Positions 8,576 to 16,410 of a stretch of DNA of 64,000 nucleotides are shown piece after piece. The stretch comes from Xanthomonas campestris pv. phormiicola (GTDB lineage: Bacteria; Pseudomonadota; Gammaproteobacteria; Xanthomonadales; Xanthomonadaceae), in contig CP102593.1 in NCBI GenBank assembly GCA_025666215.1, positions 3,547,001-3,611,000 on the forward strand, read 5' to 3'. Numbering within the stretch: the stretch's first letter is position 1; the number at the start of each line of letters is the position of its first letter. Below the pieces are notes generated by a model. It worked only from the letters and a program-made list of their open reading frames with translations. It did not search any database and was not told the origin of the DNA. Made by a program: the position numbers and the translations under genes.

Positions 8576-8633
8576 GCGACGCGCGCGCCGAAAGCCTGTA
8601 GCATCGCCGCGACCTTCGCCACCGCACCCCGGC

Positions 8634-9191
8634 ATGACCGAGACGCCCGATCACGACGAAGCAGGCCAATTGCTGGTCGCCACCGCGGCCGGCGACAGCG
8701 CCGCGTTCGAACGCCTGTACCGCACCACCTCCCCGCGCCTGTTCGGCGTGTGCCTGCGCATCGTGCCGCAGCGCGGCGAAGCCGAAGACGTGCTGCAGGA
8801 GGTGTTCACCTCGGTCTGGCGCAAGGCCGCGCAGTTCGATCCGCAGCGCGCGCGCGGCCTGACCTGGCTGACCATGATCGCGCGCAACAAGGCCATCGAC
8901 TACCTGCGCGCGCGCGCGCCGGCGCGGCAATCGGTGGGGCTGGACGACGCCGGCGAACTGCACGACGACGGCCGCGACCCGCTGGCCGAGACCGAGTGGC
9001 GCGTCGCCGGGCGGCGCCTGGACGTGTGCATGGGCGAACTGGAACCGCCGCGCGGCGACCTGATCCGCACCGCGTTCTTCGAAGGCATCACCTACGAGGA
9101 ACTGGCCACGCGCAGCGGAACGCCGCTGGGCACGGTCAAGAGCTGGATCCGGCGCGGCCTGGCCAAGCTGAAGGCATGCCTGGAACGATGA
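8634..9191 (+). CDS. ECF sigma factor, SigK-like
   Basis: A 185-residue extracytoplasmic-function sigma-70 factor that recruits RNA polymerase to a stress regulon. Region 2 is seen at about residues 20-90 (AFERLYRTTSPRLFGVCLRI, EAEDVLQEVFTSVWRKA, LTWLTMIARNKAIDYLRAR). Region 4 is at about 125-180 (TYEELATRSGTPLGTVKSWI). There is no sigma-1.1 or region 3. The stop overlaps the anti-sigma gene's ATG, the usual coupling for a sigma and its inhibitor. The target promoter is not visible with certainty; the downstream lipid operon is an attractive candidate by position. Confidence 0.93.
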   Translation: MTETPDHDEAGQLLVATAAGDSAAFERLYRTTSPRLFGVCLRIVPQRGEAEDVLQEVFTSVWRKAAQFDPQRARGLTWLTMIARNKAIDYLRARAPARQSVGLDDAGELHDDGRDPLAETEWRVAGRRLDVCMGELEPPRGDLIRTAFFEGITYEELATRSGTPLGTVKSWIRRGLAKLKACLER

Positions 9192-9970
9192 ACGCATCCG
9201 TGCCCGATCCGCAGGAAACCCCGCCGCCGCGCGATGTGCTGGCCGGCGAATACGTGCTCGGCGTGCTCGACGCGCCCGAACGCCGCGCCGCCGAACAACG
9301 CATCGACGCCGACGCCGAATTCGCCGCGGCGGTGACGCAATGGCAGCAGCATCTGATGCCGCTGGCCGACGAGATCGCGCCGGTCGCGGTGCCCGAGCGC
9401 GTGTGGGTGCGCATCCGCGCATCGCTCGGCCTGGATGCGCCGGCGCCGCGCGCGCCGGCGGCATCGCCCGGCTTCTGGGAAAGCGTGCGCACCTGGCGTT
9501 GGCTGAGCGCCGGCGGCTTCGCCACCGCCGCGGCGTGCATGCTTACGCTGATGGTGGCGCGTCAGCCGCTACCGCCGCAAACGCCTTCCCCGCCGGTCGC
9601 CACAGCGCCCGCCGACACCGGCATCGCGATGACCTCGACGCTGATGCAGGCCGACGGCAAGCCCGGCTATGTGGTGCTGATGGACGCCGACAAGAAGCGC
9701 ATCACCCTGACCCCGCTGGCCGGCAGCCACGACGCCGCGCGCGTGCCGGAGCTATGGCTGATCCCGGCCGACGGCAAGGCCCGTTCGATGGGCGTGTTCG
9801 ACGACGCGCAGGCACGTGCGGCGCGCATTCCCGACGCGCTGATGCCATTGCTCAGCGACGGCGCCTTGCTGGCGGTGACGATGGAACCGCACGGCGGCGC
9901 GCCCGGCGGCGTCGCCACCGGTCCGATCGTGGCAAAGGGCGGCATCAGCACGCTGCGCCTGGCGCCGTAG
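9188..9970 (+). CDS. Anti-sigma factor, RskA family
   Basis: A 260-residue membrane-bound anti-sigma factor. The N-terminal cytoplasmic zone (about 1-90, with LAGEYVLGVLDAPERRAAE) matches the anti-sigma-K/RskA domain, a single transmembrane helix follows (about 100-120, WLSAGGFATAAACMLTLMVA), and the periplasmic part has the GYVVLMDADKKRITLTPL and PELWLIPADGKARSMGVF strands typical of RskA. It binds and silences the sigma factor encoded just upstream until a signal triggers release. The ATGA overlap indicates coupled translation. It lacks the zinc-binding HxxxCxxC of ZAS/ChrR anti-sigmas, so the signal is probably not that of ChrR. Confidence 0.92.
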   Translation: MNASVPDPQETPPPRDVLAGEYVLGVLDAPERRAAEQRIDADAEFAAAVTQWQQHLMPLADEIAPVAVPERVWVRIRASLGLDAPAPRAPAASPGFWESVRTWRWLSAGGFATAAACMLTLMVARQPLPPQTPSPPVATAPADTGIAMTSTLMQADGKPGYVVLMDADKKRITLTPLAGSHDAARVPELWLIPADGKARSMGVFDDAQARAARIPDALMPLLSDGALLAVTMEPHGGAPGGVATGPIVAKGGISTLRLAP

Positions 9971-9998
9971 GCAGACCGCCGCGGTGCCAACTGCACCT

Positions 9999-10127
9999 TC
10001 TCCCTGCGCGAGAAGGTGCCCCGAGGGGGCGGATGAGGGGACGGGCGAAGCCTCGCAGATCCAGGTGCGCCAGCCTGGCCGTGCCGGCGCACCCTCACCC
10101 CACCCCCTCTCCCGGTGGGAGAGGGGC
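9999..10127. repeat. Direct repeat copy 1 (CTCTCCC...GAGAGGGG family)
   Basis: The stretch begins TCTCCCTGCGCGAGAAGGTG, has a central block shared almost exactly with copy 2 (GCGAAGCCTCGCAGATCCAG onward), and ends CCCTCACCCCA followed by an inverted CTCTCCC/GGGAGAG pair. A fragment of the same family lies at 49968-50007. The ends are the short palindromes common between Xanthomonas genes. Confidence 0.8.
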
Positions 10128-10170
10128 TACTGCGGCTCGTAGACAATGCAACGCAGACTGCGCACCTCCC

Positions 10171-10307
10171 CTCTCCCTGCGGGGAAGGTGCCCCGGAGGG
10201 ACGGATGAGGGGACGCGCGAAGCCTCGCAGATCCAGGTGCGCCAGCCTGGCCGTGCCGGCGCCCCCTCACCCCACCCCCCACCCCCTCTCCCGGTGGGAG
10301 AGGGGCT
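10171..10307. repeat. Direct repeat copy 2 (CTCTCCC...GAGAGGGG family)
   Basis: Second copy of the repeat at 9999-10127, separated from it by 43 bp. The central 40-plus bases are the same; differences are a few point changes and an extra ACCCCCC near the 3' end. Near identity implies a recent tandem duplication or ongoing conversion. Confidence 0.8.
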
Positions 10308-10617
10308 TGAGCGCCGTGCGTCGGTGACACGCTCGGCTCTCGCGCTGCGCGTGATCATCAAAAGCACCGCGAACCCGCACATTCACCCGGCCACCACTCG
10401 CGCGCAGGCAGCATCGCCGCAGCCGTCGCGCATGCGCCGGGCAGCCTGATCCTCCGACGATTCCGACCTGCGTGGACGCCGCTTCGAGCGGCGACCGCAT
10501 GCGCCGCCATGGCCGCGGATCCCGCGCCTGCAGCGCCGCGCAGGGACGCCGCGACGCGAGTGCATCCGTCTTCCGGCTTTGTCCGTATCGCTACCCGAAT
10601 CCCCACGAGATGCGCTT

Positions 10618-11613
10618 GTGCCGAGCCCCGTTCCGGACCATCCCCGTGTACCGACCACCGCGCCTGCCGATGCGGCCGCGCCGCGCAGCGGCCGCGTGGC
10701 GCGCACGCTGCGGCGCTGGTTCGACACCAGCGCAGACATCGAACTGGACGAGGCCCGCGCCGACCGCATCGACTGGTTGCGCGCTGCGCCCTACTTCGGC
10801 CTGCACCTGGCCTGCCTGGGCGTGTTCTGGGTCGGCGCCTCGTGGTTCGCGGTGGGCATGGCCGTGGCGATGTACGCGGTGCGCATGTTCGCGCTCACCG
10901 GCTTCTACCACCGCTACTTCGCCCACCGCGCGTTCAAGACCTCGCGGCTGGTGCAGTTCCTGTTCGCCGCGCTCGGCGCCACCTGCGTGCAGCGCGGGCC
11001 GCTGTGGTGGGCCGCGCACCACCGCAACCACCATCGCCACACCGACACCCCGGCCGACCCGCATTCGCCGCGGCAACACGGTTTCTGGTGGAGCCACAGC
11101 GGCTGGTTCCTGACCCCGCGCGGCTTCCGTACCGACTGGGAAGCGATCCCGGACCTGCGCCGCTTCCCGGAACTGCGCTTCCTCGACCGCTTCGACCTGC
11201 TGCTGCCGGTGCTGCTGGCGCTGGCCCTGTTCCTGCTCGGCGGCTGGTTGCAACGCCACCATCCGCAGCTCGGCACCGACGGGCCGCAGCTGCTGGTGTG
11301 GGGGTTCTTCGTCTCCACCGTGGTGCTGTTCCATGCCACCTTCACCATCAACTCGCTGGCGCACCGCTTCGGCAGCCGCCGTTTCGACACCCGCGACGAC
11401 AGCCGCAACAACCCCTGGCTGGCGCTGCTGACCTTCGGCGAAGGCTGGCACAACAACCATCATTTCTTTCCGGGCGCAGCGCGGCAAGGCTTCCGCTGGT
11501 GGGAGATCGACCTGACCTGGTATGGCCTCAAGGCGCTGTCGTGGACCGGCCTGATCCGGCAGTTGCGGCCGGTGCCGGCGGGACTGGTACGGGCGCAGGT
11601 GCGCGCACGATGA
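10618..11613 (+). CDS. Acyl-CoA/acyl-lipid desaturase
   Basis: An integral-membrane di-iron fatty-acid desaturase of the stearoyl-CoA desaturase type that introduces a double bond (delta-9 in studied relatives) into acyl chains. All three histidine boxes are present: HRYFAH, HHRNHH and HNNHH (in EGWHNNHHFFPGA). Four transmembrane segments are predicted around them. The start is uncertain: TTG 10579, GTG 10618 and GTG 10696 are in frame. GTG 10618 is chosen because a weak GAG lies 8 nt upstream and the longer version adds only low-complexity residues. First gene of the lipid operon; its stop overlaps the next ATG. Confidence 0.88.
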   Translation: MPSPVPDHPRVPTTAPADAAAPRSGRVARTLRRWFDTSADIELDEARADRIDWLRAAPYFGLHLACLGVFWVGASWFAVGMAVAMYAVRMFALTGFYHRYFAHRAFKTSRLVQFLFAALGATCVQRGPLWWAAHHRNHHRHTDTPADPHSPRQHGFWWSHSGWFLTPRGFRTDWEAIPDLRRFPELRFLDRFDLLLPVLLALALFLLGGWLQRHHPQLGTDGPQLLVWGFFVSTVVLFHATFTINSLAHRFGSRRFDTRDDSRNNPWLALLTFGEGWHNNHHFFPGAARQGFRWWEIDLTWYGLKALSWTGLIRQLRPVPAGLVRAQVRAR

Positions 11614-12872
11614 GCCGTATCGCGGTGGTGGGCTCGGGCATCGCCGGGCTGGGCTCGGCATGGCTGCTGTCGCAACGGCACGAAGTCACCCTGTACGAGG
11701 CCGCCAATTACCTTGGCGGGCACACCCATACCCATGCGATCGAACTGGACGGCGCGCAGTTCGCGGTGGACAGCGGCTTCATCGTGTTCAACCCGCAGCA
11801 CTATCCGCTGCTGAGCAAACTGTTCGCGCAGCTCGGCGTGGCCGCACAACCGACCACGATGAGCTTTTCGGTACACGAAGCGCGTAGCGGCCTGGAATAC
11901 AACGCAGGCAGTCTCGGCGGGCTGTTCTGCCAGCCCGGCAACCTGGCCAGCCCGCGTTTCTGGCGCATGCTGGGCGATCTGCGCCGCTTCTACCGGCAGG
12001 CGCCGCAGGTACTGGCCGATGCCGCGCAGGCGCAGCTAACGCTGGGCGAATTCCTGCAGCGACACGGCTATTCGGACGTGTTCCGCGACGCGCACCTGGT
12101 GCCGATGGCGTCGGCGCTGTGGTCCTCGCCGTCGCAGCGGATCCTGCAATTTCCGATGCGCCAGCTGATCGGCTTCATGGCCAATCACCATATGCTGCAA
12201 CTCAGCGGCCGGCCGCAGTGGCAGGTGGTCGCGGGCGGCTCCAACAGCTATGTGCACGCGCTGCGCAGCCGCTGGCGAGTGCGCGAACGCATCGGCACGC
12301 CGGTGCGCTCGGTGCAGCGGCTGTCGCAGGGCGTGTCGGTGCTGACCGAAGGCGACAGCGACGCCGATGCGCAGCACTACGACCACGTGGTGCTGGCCTG
12401 CCACGCCGACGACGCCCTGCGCCTGCTCAACGACGCCAGCGCCGCCGAGCGCGAGATCCTCGGCGCGATCGCCTACCAGGACAACGACACCGTGCTGCAC
12501 ACCGATGCGCGCGTGCTGCCGCGCAATCGCCGCGCCTGGGCCGCCTGGAACGCGCACGTGCCGGCCGATCCGGACGCGCCGTGCACGGTCAGCTACTGGA
12601 TGAACGCGCTGCAGTCGATCGCCTCGCCGCGGCCGTTCATCGTCAGCCTCAATCGCAGCGATGACATCGATCCGGCCAAGGTGCTGCGGCGCATGCGCTA
12701 CCGGCATCCGCTGCAGACGCACGCCGCGGTGGCCGCGCAGGCGCGCAAGGGCGAGATCCAGGGCCAGCGCGGCACCTGGTTCGCCGGCGCCGGCTGGGGT
12801 TTCGGCTTCCACGAGGATGGCCTGCGCAGCGCGGTCGACGTCGCCGCCGGGCTCGGGGTACCCTGGCCATGA
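11610..12872 (+). CDS. FAD-dependent amine-oxidase-fold oxidoreductase
   Basis: A 420-residue flavoprotein with an N-terminal Rossmann motif (VVGSGIAGLGSAWLL, residues 6-20) followed by the ribose-binding acidic residue in VTLYEA and GGHTHTH. A C-terminal AGAGWGFGFHEDG segment matches the flavin-binding end. It belongs to the COG2907 group (predicted NAD/FAD-binding protein), nearly always encoded beside DUF1365 and CFA-like genes. The role in lipid chemistry is unproven; electron transfer to or from a modified acyl chain fits the context. Both gene ends overlap neighbours by ATGA. Cytoplasmic or peripheral. Confidence 0.88.
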   Translation: MSRIAVVGSGIAGLGSAWLLSQRHEVTLYEAANYLGGHTHTHAIELDGAQFAVDSGFIVFNPQHYPLLSKLFAQLGVAAQPTTMSFSVHEARSGLEYNAGSLGGLFCQPGNLASPRFWRMLGDLRRFYRQAPQVLADAAQAQLTLGEFLQRHGYSDVFRDAHLVPMASALWSSPSQRILQFPMRQLIGFMANHHMLQLSGRPQWQVVAGGSNSYVHALRSRWRVRERIGTPVRSVQRLSQGVSVLTEGDSDADAQHYDHVVLACHADDALRLLNDASAAEREILGAIAYQDNDTVLHTDARVLPRNRRAWAAWNAHVPADPDAPCTVSYWMNALQSIASPRPFIVSLNRSDDIDPAKVLRRMRYRHPLQTHAAVAAQARKGEIQGQRGTWFAGAGWGFGFHEDGLRSAVDVAAGLGVPWP

Positions 12873-13732
12873 ACCTGCTGCGCAGCGCTACCGTGTCCGC
12901 CCCGCCGGCTGGCGCCGTCTCGACAACGCCGGCGGCGGCGGGCACGACCAGGCCAGGACTGCACAGCGCGCTCTACAGCGGCTGGGTCCGGCATCGCCGC
13001 TACGCGCCGAAAGCGCTGGCGTTCCGCTATCCGTTGTTCCTGATGTACCTGGATCTCGCCGAACTCGACCACGTGTTCGCGCGGCGCTGGCTGTGGTCGG
13101 TCGGCCGCCGCAACCTGGTCGAATTCCGCCGCAGCGACTACCTGGGCGATCCGGCGCAAGCGCTGGACGAAGCCGTGCGCGACCGCGTGCAGCAGCACTG
13201 CGGCGAACGTCCGCTCGGCGCGGTGCGCATGCTGACCCACCTGCGCTACTTCGGCCACTGCTTCAATCCGGTCACGTTCTACTACTGCCACGACGCGCAG
13301 CAGCGCCTGCACAGCATCGTCGCCGAGATCACCAACACGCCGTGGAAGCAGCGCCATGCCTACGTGCTGCCGGTGGCCGCCGCGCGCAGTCGCGGCAGCG
13401 TGCATGCCTGGCGTTTCGACAAGCGCTTCCACGTCTCCCCGTTCATGGCGATGGCGCACGCATACGCATGGCGCTGCAGCGAGCCCGGCGCGCAGTTGCG
13501 CGTGCACATGGACGTGCTGGATCCGCAGCCGGCGGCCAGGCGCTTCGACGCCACGCTGGTGCTGCAGCGGCGCGAACTCTCCGGCGCCAGCCTGGCGCGC
13601 GCGCTGCTGCGCTATCCGGCGATGACCCTGCAGGTGGTGGCCAAGATCCACTGGCAGGCGTTGCGCCTGTGGCTGCGCGGCAATCCGGTGCACGACCACC
13701 CCGACCATTCCCTTCCGCGAGAACGCCGATGA
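12869..13732 (+). CDS. DUF1365 protein of the lipid operon
   Basis: A 287-residue DUF1365 protein. Diagnostic segments are SALYSGWVRHRRYAPKALAF near residue 35, LTHLRYFGHCFNPVTFYYC near 120 and EITNTPWKQRHAYVLP near 150. The family is linked to CFA-type synthases across proteobacteria, and in Rhodobacter a relative belongs to an operon controlled by the singlet-oxygen sigma factor RpoE. Its biochemical activity is unknown. No signal peptide; soluble, with a Cys/His-rich centre that might bind metal. Overlaps both neighbours by ATGA. Confidence 0.9.
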   Translation: MNLLRSATVSAPPAGAVSTTPAAAGTTRPGLHSALYSGWVRHRRYAPKALAFRYPLFLMYLDLAELDHVFARRWLWSVGRRNLVEFRRSDYLGDPAQALDEAVRDRVQQHCGERPLGAVRMLTHLRYFGHCFNPVTFYYCHDAQQRLHSIVAEITNTPWKQRHAYVLPVAAARSRGSVHAWRFDKRFHVSPFMAMAHAYAWRCSEPGAQLRVHMDVLDPQPAARRFDATLVLQRRELSGASLARALLRYPAMTLQVVAKIHWQALRLWLRGNPVHDHPDHSLPRERR

Positions 13733-15060
13733 ACGCTCCGCACGCGCCCTCCTCCGCTTCCGTCGCGCTGACCCCGGCCGCAGCGCCGCTGCGCGGCCTC
13801 GACCGGCTGCTGCGGCGGCGCCTGCTGGCCACGCTCGACGGCTTGCGCGATGGCCAACTGCGCATCGAGGAAGCCGGCGCGATCACCACCGTGGGGAACG
13901 CCGCATCGGGCAGCGCCACGCATGCGGACGACGCACTGCACGCGCACCTGCGCATCCGCGATCCGCGCTTCTACCGCCAGGCCGCGCTGAACGGCAGCGT
14001 CGGCGTCGGCGAGGCGTACATGGACGGACTGTGGGAATGCGACGATCTGGTCGCGCTGGTGCGCCTGCTGGTGCGCAACCGCGAGCGCCTGGACGCGCTG
14101 GAGACCGGCCTGGCCCGTCTCGGCGGCATGGCGATGCGCGGCCTGCACGCGCTGGCGCGCAACACCCGCGCCGGTAGCCGCCGCAACATCGCCGCGCACT
14201 ACGACCTGGGCAATCCGCTGTTCGAACTGTTCCTGGACCGCAACCTGATGTATTCCTCGGCGATCTTCCGCGATGACGACGCCGCGCTCGGCGACGCCGC
14301 GCTGGAACGCGCCGCCGAGCGCAAGCTGCAGCGCATCTGCGCCAAGCTCGACCTGCAGCCGCACCACCATGTGGTCGAGATCGGCACCGGCTGGGGCGGT
14401 TTCGCGCTGCATGCGGCCAGACATCACGGCTGCCGCGTCACCACCACCACGATCTCGCGCGAGCAGTACGAACTGGCGCGCCAGCGCGTGGACGCGGCCG
14501 GCGTGTCCGATCGGGTCGAGGTGCTGTTGCGCGACTACCGCGACCTCGACGGCCGCTACGACCGGCTGGTCTCGATCGAGATGATCGAGGCGATCGGCCA
14601 CCAGTACCTGGACACCTATTTCGGCAAGGTCGGCAGCCTGCTCAAGGACGATGGCCAGGCGCTGATCCAGGCCATCACCATCGAGGACCACCGCTACGCG
14701 CAGGCGCTGAAATCGGTGGACTTCATCAAGCGCCACATCTTCCCCGGCAGCTTCATTCCCTCGGTGGCGGCGATGACCGGCGCGATCGCGCGGGCCAGCG
14801 ACCTGCGCCTGTTCAACCTGGAAGACATCGGCCCCAGCTACGCGCTGACCCTGCGCGCCTGGCGCCAGCGCTTCATGGCCAAACTGCCGCAGGTGCGCGC
14901 GCTGGGCTACGACGAGCGTTTCATCCGCATGTGGGAGTTCTACCTGGCCTATTGCGAAGGCGGCTTCCTGGAGCGCTCGATCGGCGACGTGCACCTGTGG
15001 CTGAGCAAGCCCGGCGCGCGCCCGGCGCAGTTCGCGCCGGCATTGGCGCACGACGCATGA
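13729..15060 (+). CDS. cfa: CFA-synthase-like lipid methyltransferase
   Basis: A 443-residue SAM-dependent enzyme of the cyclopropane-fatty-acyl-phospholipid synthase family. The SAM motif is VVEIGTGWGGFALH near residue 215; YDLGNPLFELFLDRNLMYSS precedes it. Aligned without gaps to E. coli Cfa, Glu239 is kept (Glu287 here), but bicarbonate ligands Cys139 and His266 are replaced by Ser177 and Gln314. This suggests methylation rather than ring closure, as with lipid C-methyltransferases such as UfaM, though this is inference. Substrates would be unsaturated acyl chains in membrane phospholipid. Overlaps both neighbours by ATGA. Confidence 0.88.
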   Translation: MNAPHAPSSASVALTPAAAPLRGLDRLLRRRLLATLDGLRDGQLRIEEAGAITTVGNAASGSATHADDALHAHLRIRDPRFYRQAALNGSVGVGEAYMDGLWECDDLVALVRLLVRNRERLDALETGLARLGGMAMRGLHALARNTRAGSRRNIAAHYDLGNPLFELFLDRNLMYSSAIFRDDDAALGDAALERAAERKLQRICAKLDLQPHHHVVEIGTGWGGFALHAARHHGCRVTTTTISREQYELARQRVDAAGVSDRVEVLLRDYRDLDGRYDRLVSIEMIEAIGHQYLDTYFGKVGSLLKDDGQALIQAITIEDHRYAQALKSVDFIKRHIFPGSFIPSVAAMTGAIARASDLRLFNLEDIGPSYALTLRAWRQRFMAKLPQVRALGYDERFIRMWEFYLAYCEGGFLERSIGDVHLWLSKPGARPAQFAPALAHDA

Positions 15061-15608
15061 GCAACCTGGCCAACTACGTCGCGCTGCAGTTGCTGTGGCT
15101 GGCGGCCGTGATGGGCGCCGGGCACGGGCTGGCCTGGGCCGGTCCGGCGGCGTTGGCGCTGTTCGCGCTGTACCAGTTGCAGCCGCGCCGCCGCGCGCGC
15201 GGCGATGCGGCACTGATGGCGCTGGCGCTGCTGCTCGGCAGCATCGTCGATACCGCGCTGGCCGCGGGCGGTTGGGTGCGCTACGCCGCGGCGCTGCCGC
15301 CGGCGCCGTGGGCGCCGCTGTGGATCCTGGCGCTGTGGGCCGGCTTCGCGCTGACCTTCAACCATTCGCTGGCCTGGGTCATGCGACGCCCGTGGCGCGC
15401 GGCGCTGTTCGGCGCGGTGTTCGGCCCGTTGGGCTATGTGCTGGCCGCGCGCGGCTGGCAGGCGGTGACGCTGAGCGCGCCGCTGCTGCACGCGGCATTC
15501 GCGCTGGCGCTGGCCTGGGCCGCGGCGCTGACCGTGCTGAGCCTGGCGACGCGGCGTCTGTCCGCGACCGTGCAGCCCGCACCACGCATCGCCGGCGCCG
15601 CGCCATGA
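15057..15608 (+). CDS. DUF2878 membrane protein
   Basis: A 183-residue integral membrane protein with about six predicted helices, matching DUF2878 in length and in its FNHSLAWVM and LGYVLAARGW segments. It lies in the middle of the lipid operon, overlapping both neighbours by ATGA. DUF2878 is generally found beside DUF1365, CFA-like and DUF3833 genes, and no member has a known function. A role in moving or holding a lipid intermediate in the inner membrane is a guess from context. Confidence 0.85.
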   Translation: MSNLANYVALQLLWLAAVMGAGHGLAWAGPAALALFALYQLQPRRRARGDAALMALALLLGSIVDTALAAGGWVRYAAALPPAPWAPLWILALWAGFALTFNHSLAWVMRRPWRAALFGAVFGPLGYVLAARGWQAVTLSAPLLHAAFALALAWAAALTVLSLATRRLSATVQPAPRIAGAAP

Positions 15609-16387
15609 ACGCCTGGCCGCTGCTGCAGGTGGGCGTGTTCACCGCGCTGGCGATGCTCGCCGGCTGGGCCTGGCAACGGCGCAGCCGCAACGCCGGCGTG
15701 GTCGATGTGCTGTGGGCCGCGTGCATGGCGCTGGCCGCGCTGTACTGCGCCTGGCGCGCCGACGGCGCCGCGCTGCCGCGCGTGCTGACCGCGGCGATGG
15801 GCGGCCTGTGGGGCGCGCGCCTGGCCTGGCACCTGGGCGTGCGCGTGTTCGGCGATGCGCACGAGGACGGCCGCTATCGCGCGCTGCGCGAACACTGGCA
15901 CGGCGACCAGCGTCGCTTCCTGCTGTTCTTCCTCGGCCAGGCGCTGGTGGTGGTGCTGTTCGCGGTGCCGCTGTCGATCGCCGCGCACAATCCGCTGCCG
16001 CAATGGAGCGTGTGGACCACGCTGGCGCTGGCGACCTGGCTGCTGGCGGTGGGCGGGGAAAGCCTGGCCGACCGCCAGCTGGCCGCGTTCCGCGCCGACC
16101 CCGCCAACCAGGGCAAGACCTGCCGCCGCGGCCTGTGGCGCTATTCGCGGCACCCGAACTACTTCTTCGAGTTCGTGCACTGGTTCGCCTACGTGTTCCT
16201 GGCGGTGGGCGGCGGCGCGCTGTGGGTCGGCATCGCCGCGCTGGGGCCTTTGCTGATGTTCGCGTTCCTGTACCGCGTCACCGGCATTCCCTATACCGAA
16301 CAACAGGCGCTGCGCTCGCGCGGCCAGGACTACGCCGACTACCAGCGCAGCACCAGCGCCTTCTTTCCGTTGCCGCCACGGCAATGA
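15605..16387 (+). CDS. DUF1295 membrane oxidoreductase-like protein
   Basis: A 260-residue polytopic protein of DUF1295, related to steroid 5-alpha-reductases and isoprenylcysteine methyltransferases. The cofactor-binding signature near the C-terminus is present: GLWRYSRHPNYFFEFVHWFA, then a helix and GIPYTEQQALRSRGQDYADYQ. Five to six helices are predicted. The family reduces double bonds or transfers methyl groups on lipidic substrates using NADPH or SAM; which applies here is unknown. The ATG overlaps the DUF2878 stop. Inner membrane. Confidence 0.88.
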   Translation: MNAWPLLQVGVFTALAMLAGWAWQRRSRNAGVVDVLWAACMALAALYCAWRADGAALPRVLTAAMGGLWGARLAWHLGVRVFGDAHEDGRYRALREHWHGDQRRFLLFFLGQALVVVLFAVPLSIAAHNPLPQWSVWTTLALATWLLAVGGESLADRQLAAFRADPANQGKTCRRGLWRYSRHPNYFFEFVHWFAYVFLAVGGGALWVGIAALGPLLMFAFLYRVTGIPYTEQQALRSRGQDYADYQRSTSAFFPLPPRQ

Positions 16388-16410
16388 CCCCGCTTCCAGG
16401 AGATTGCCCG

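Larger units (their letters stand above)
9971..10617. other. 650-bp gap with a duplicated repeat, no gene seen
   Basis: No convincing gene. The first half is taken up by two copies of a 130-bp repeat. The second half (about 10310-10617) is plain GC-rich sequence that must hold the promoter of the lipid operon; I could not fix a -35/-10 pair. The only frames open here are antisense or low-complexity shadows. Confidence 0.6.

Noticed and set aside
8141..10580. CATCCGTC shared by the leaders of the DUF4345 gene and the desaturase gene as an ECF promoter
   Set aside because: The distance to the next shared block (CGCTAC) is 11 in one and 18 in the other, so it cannot be one promoter motif.
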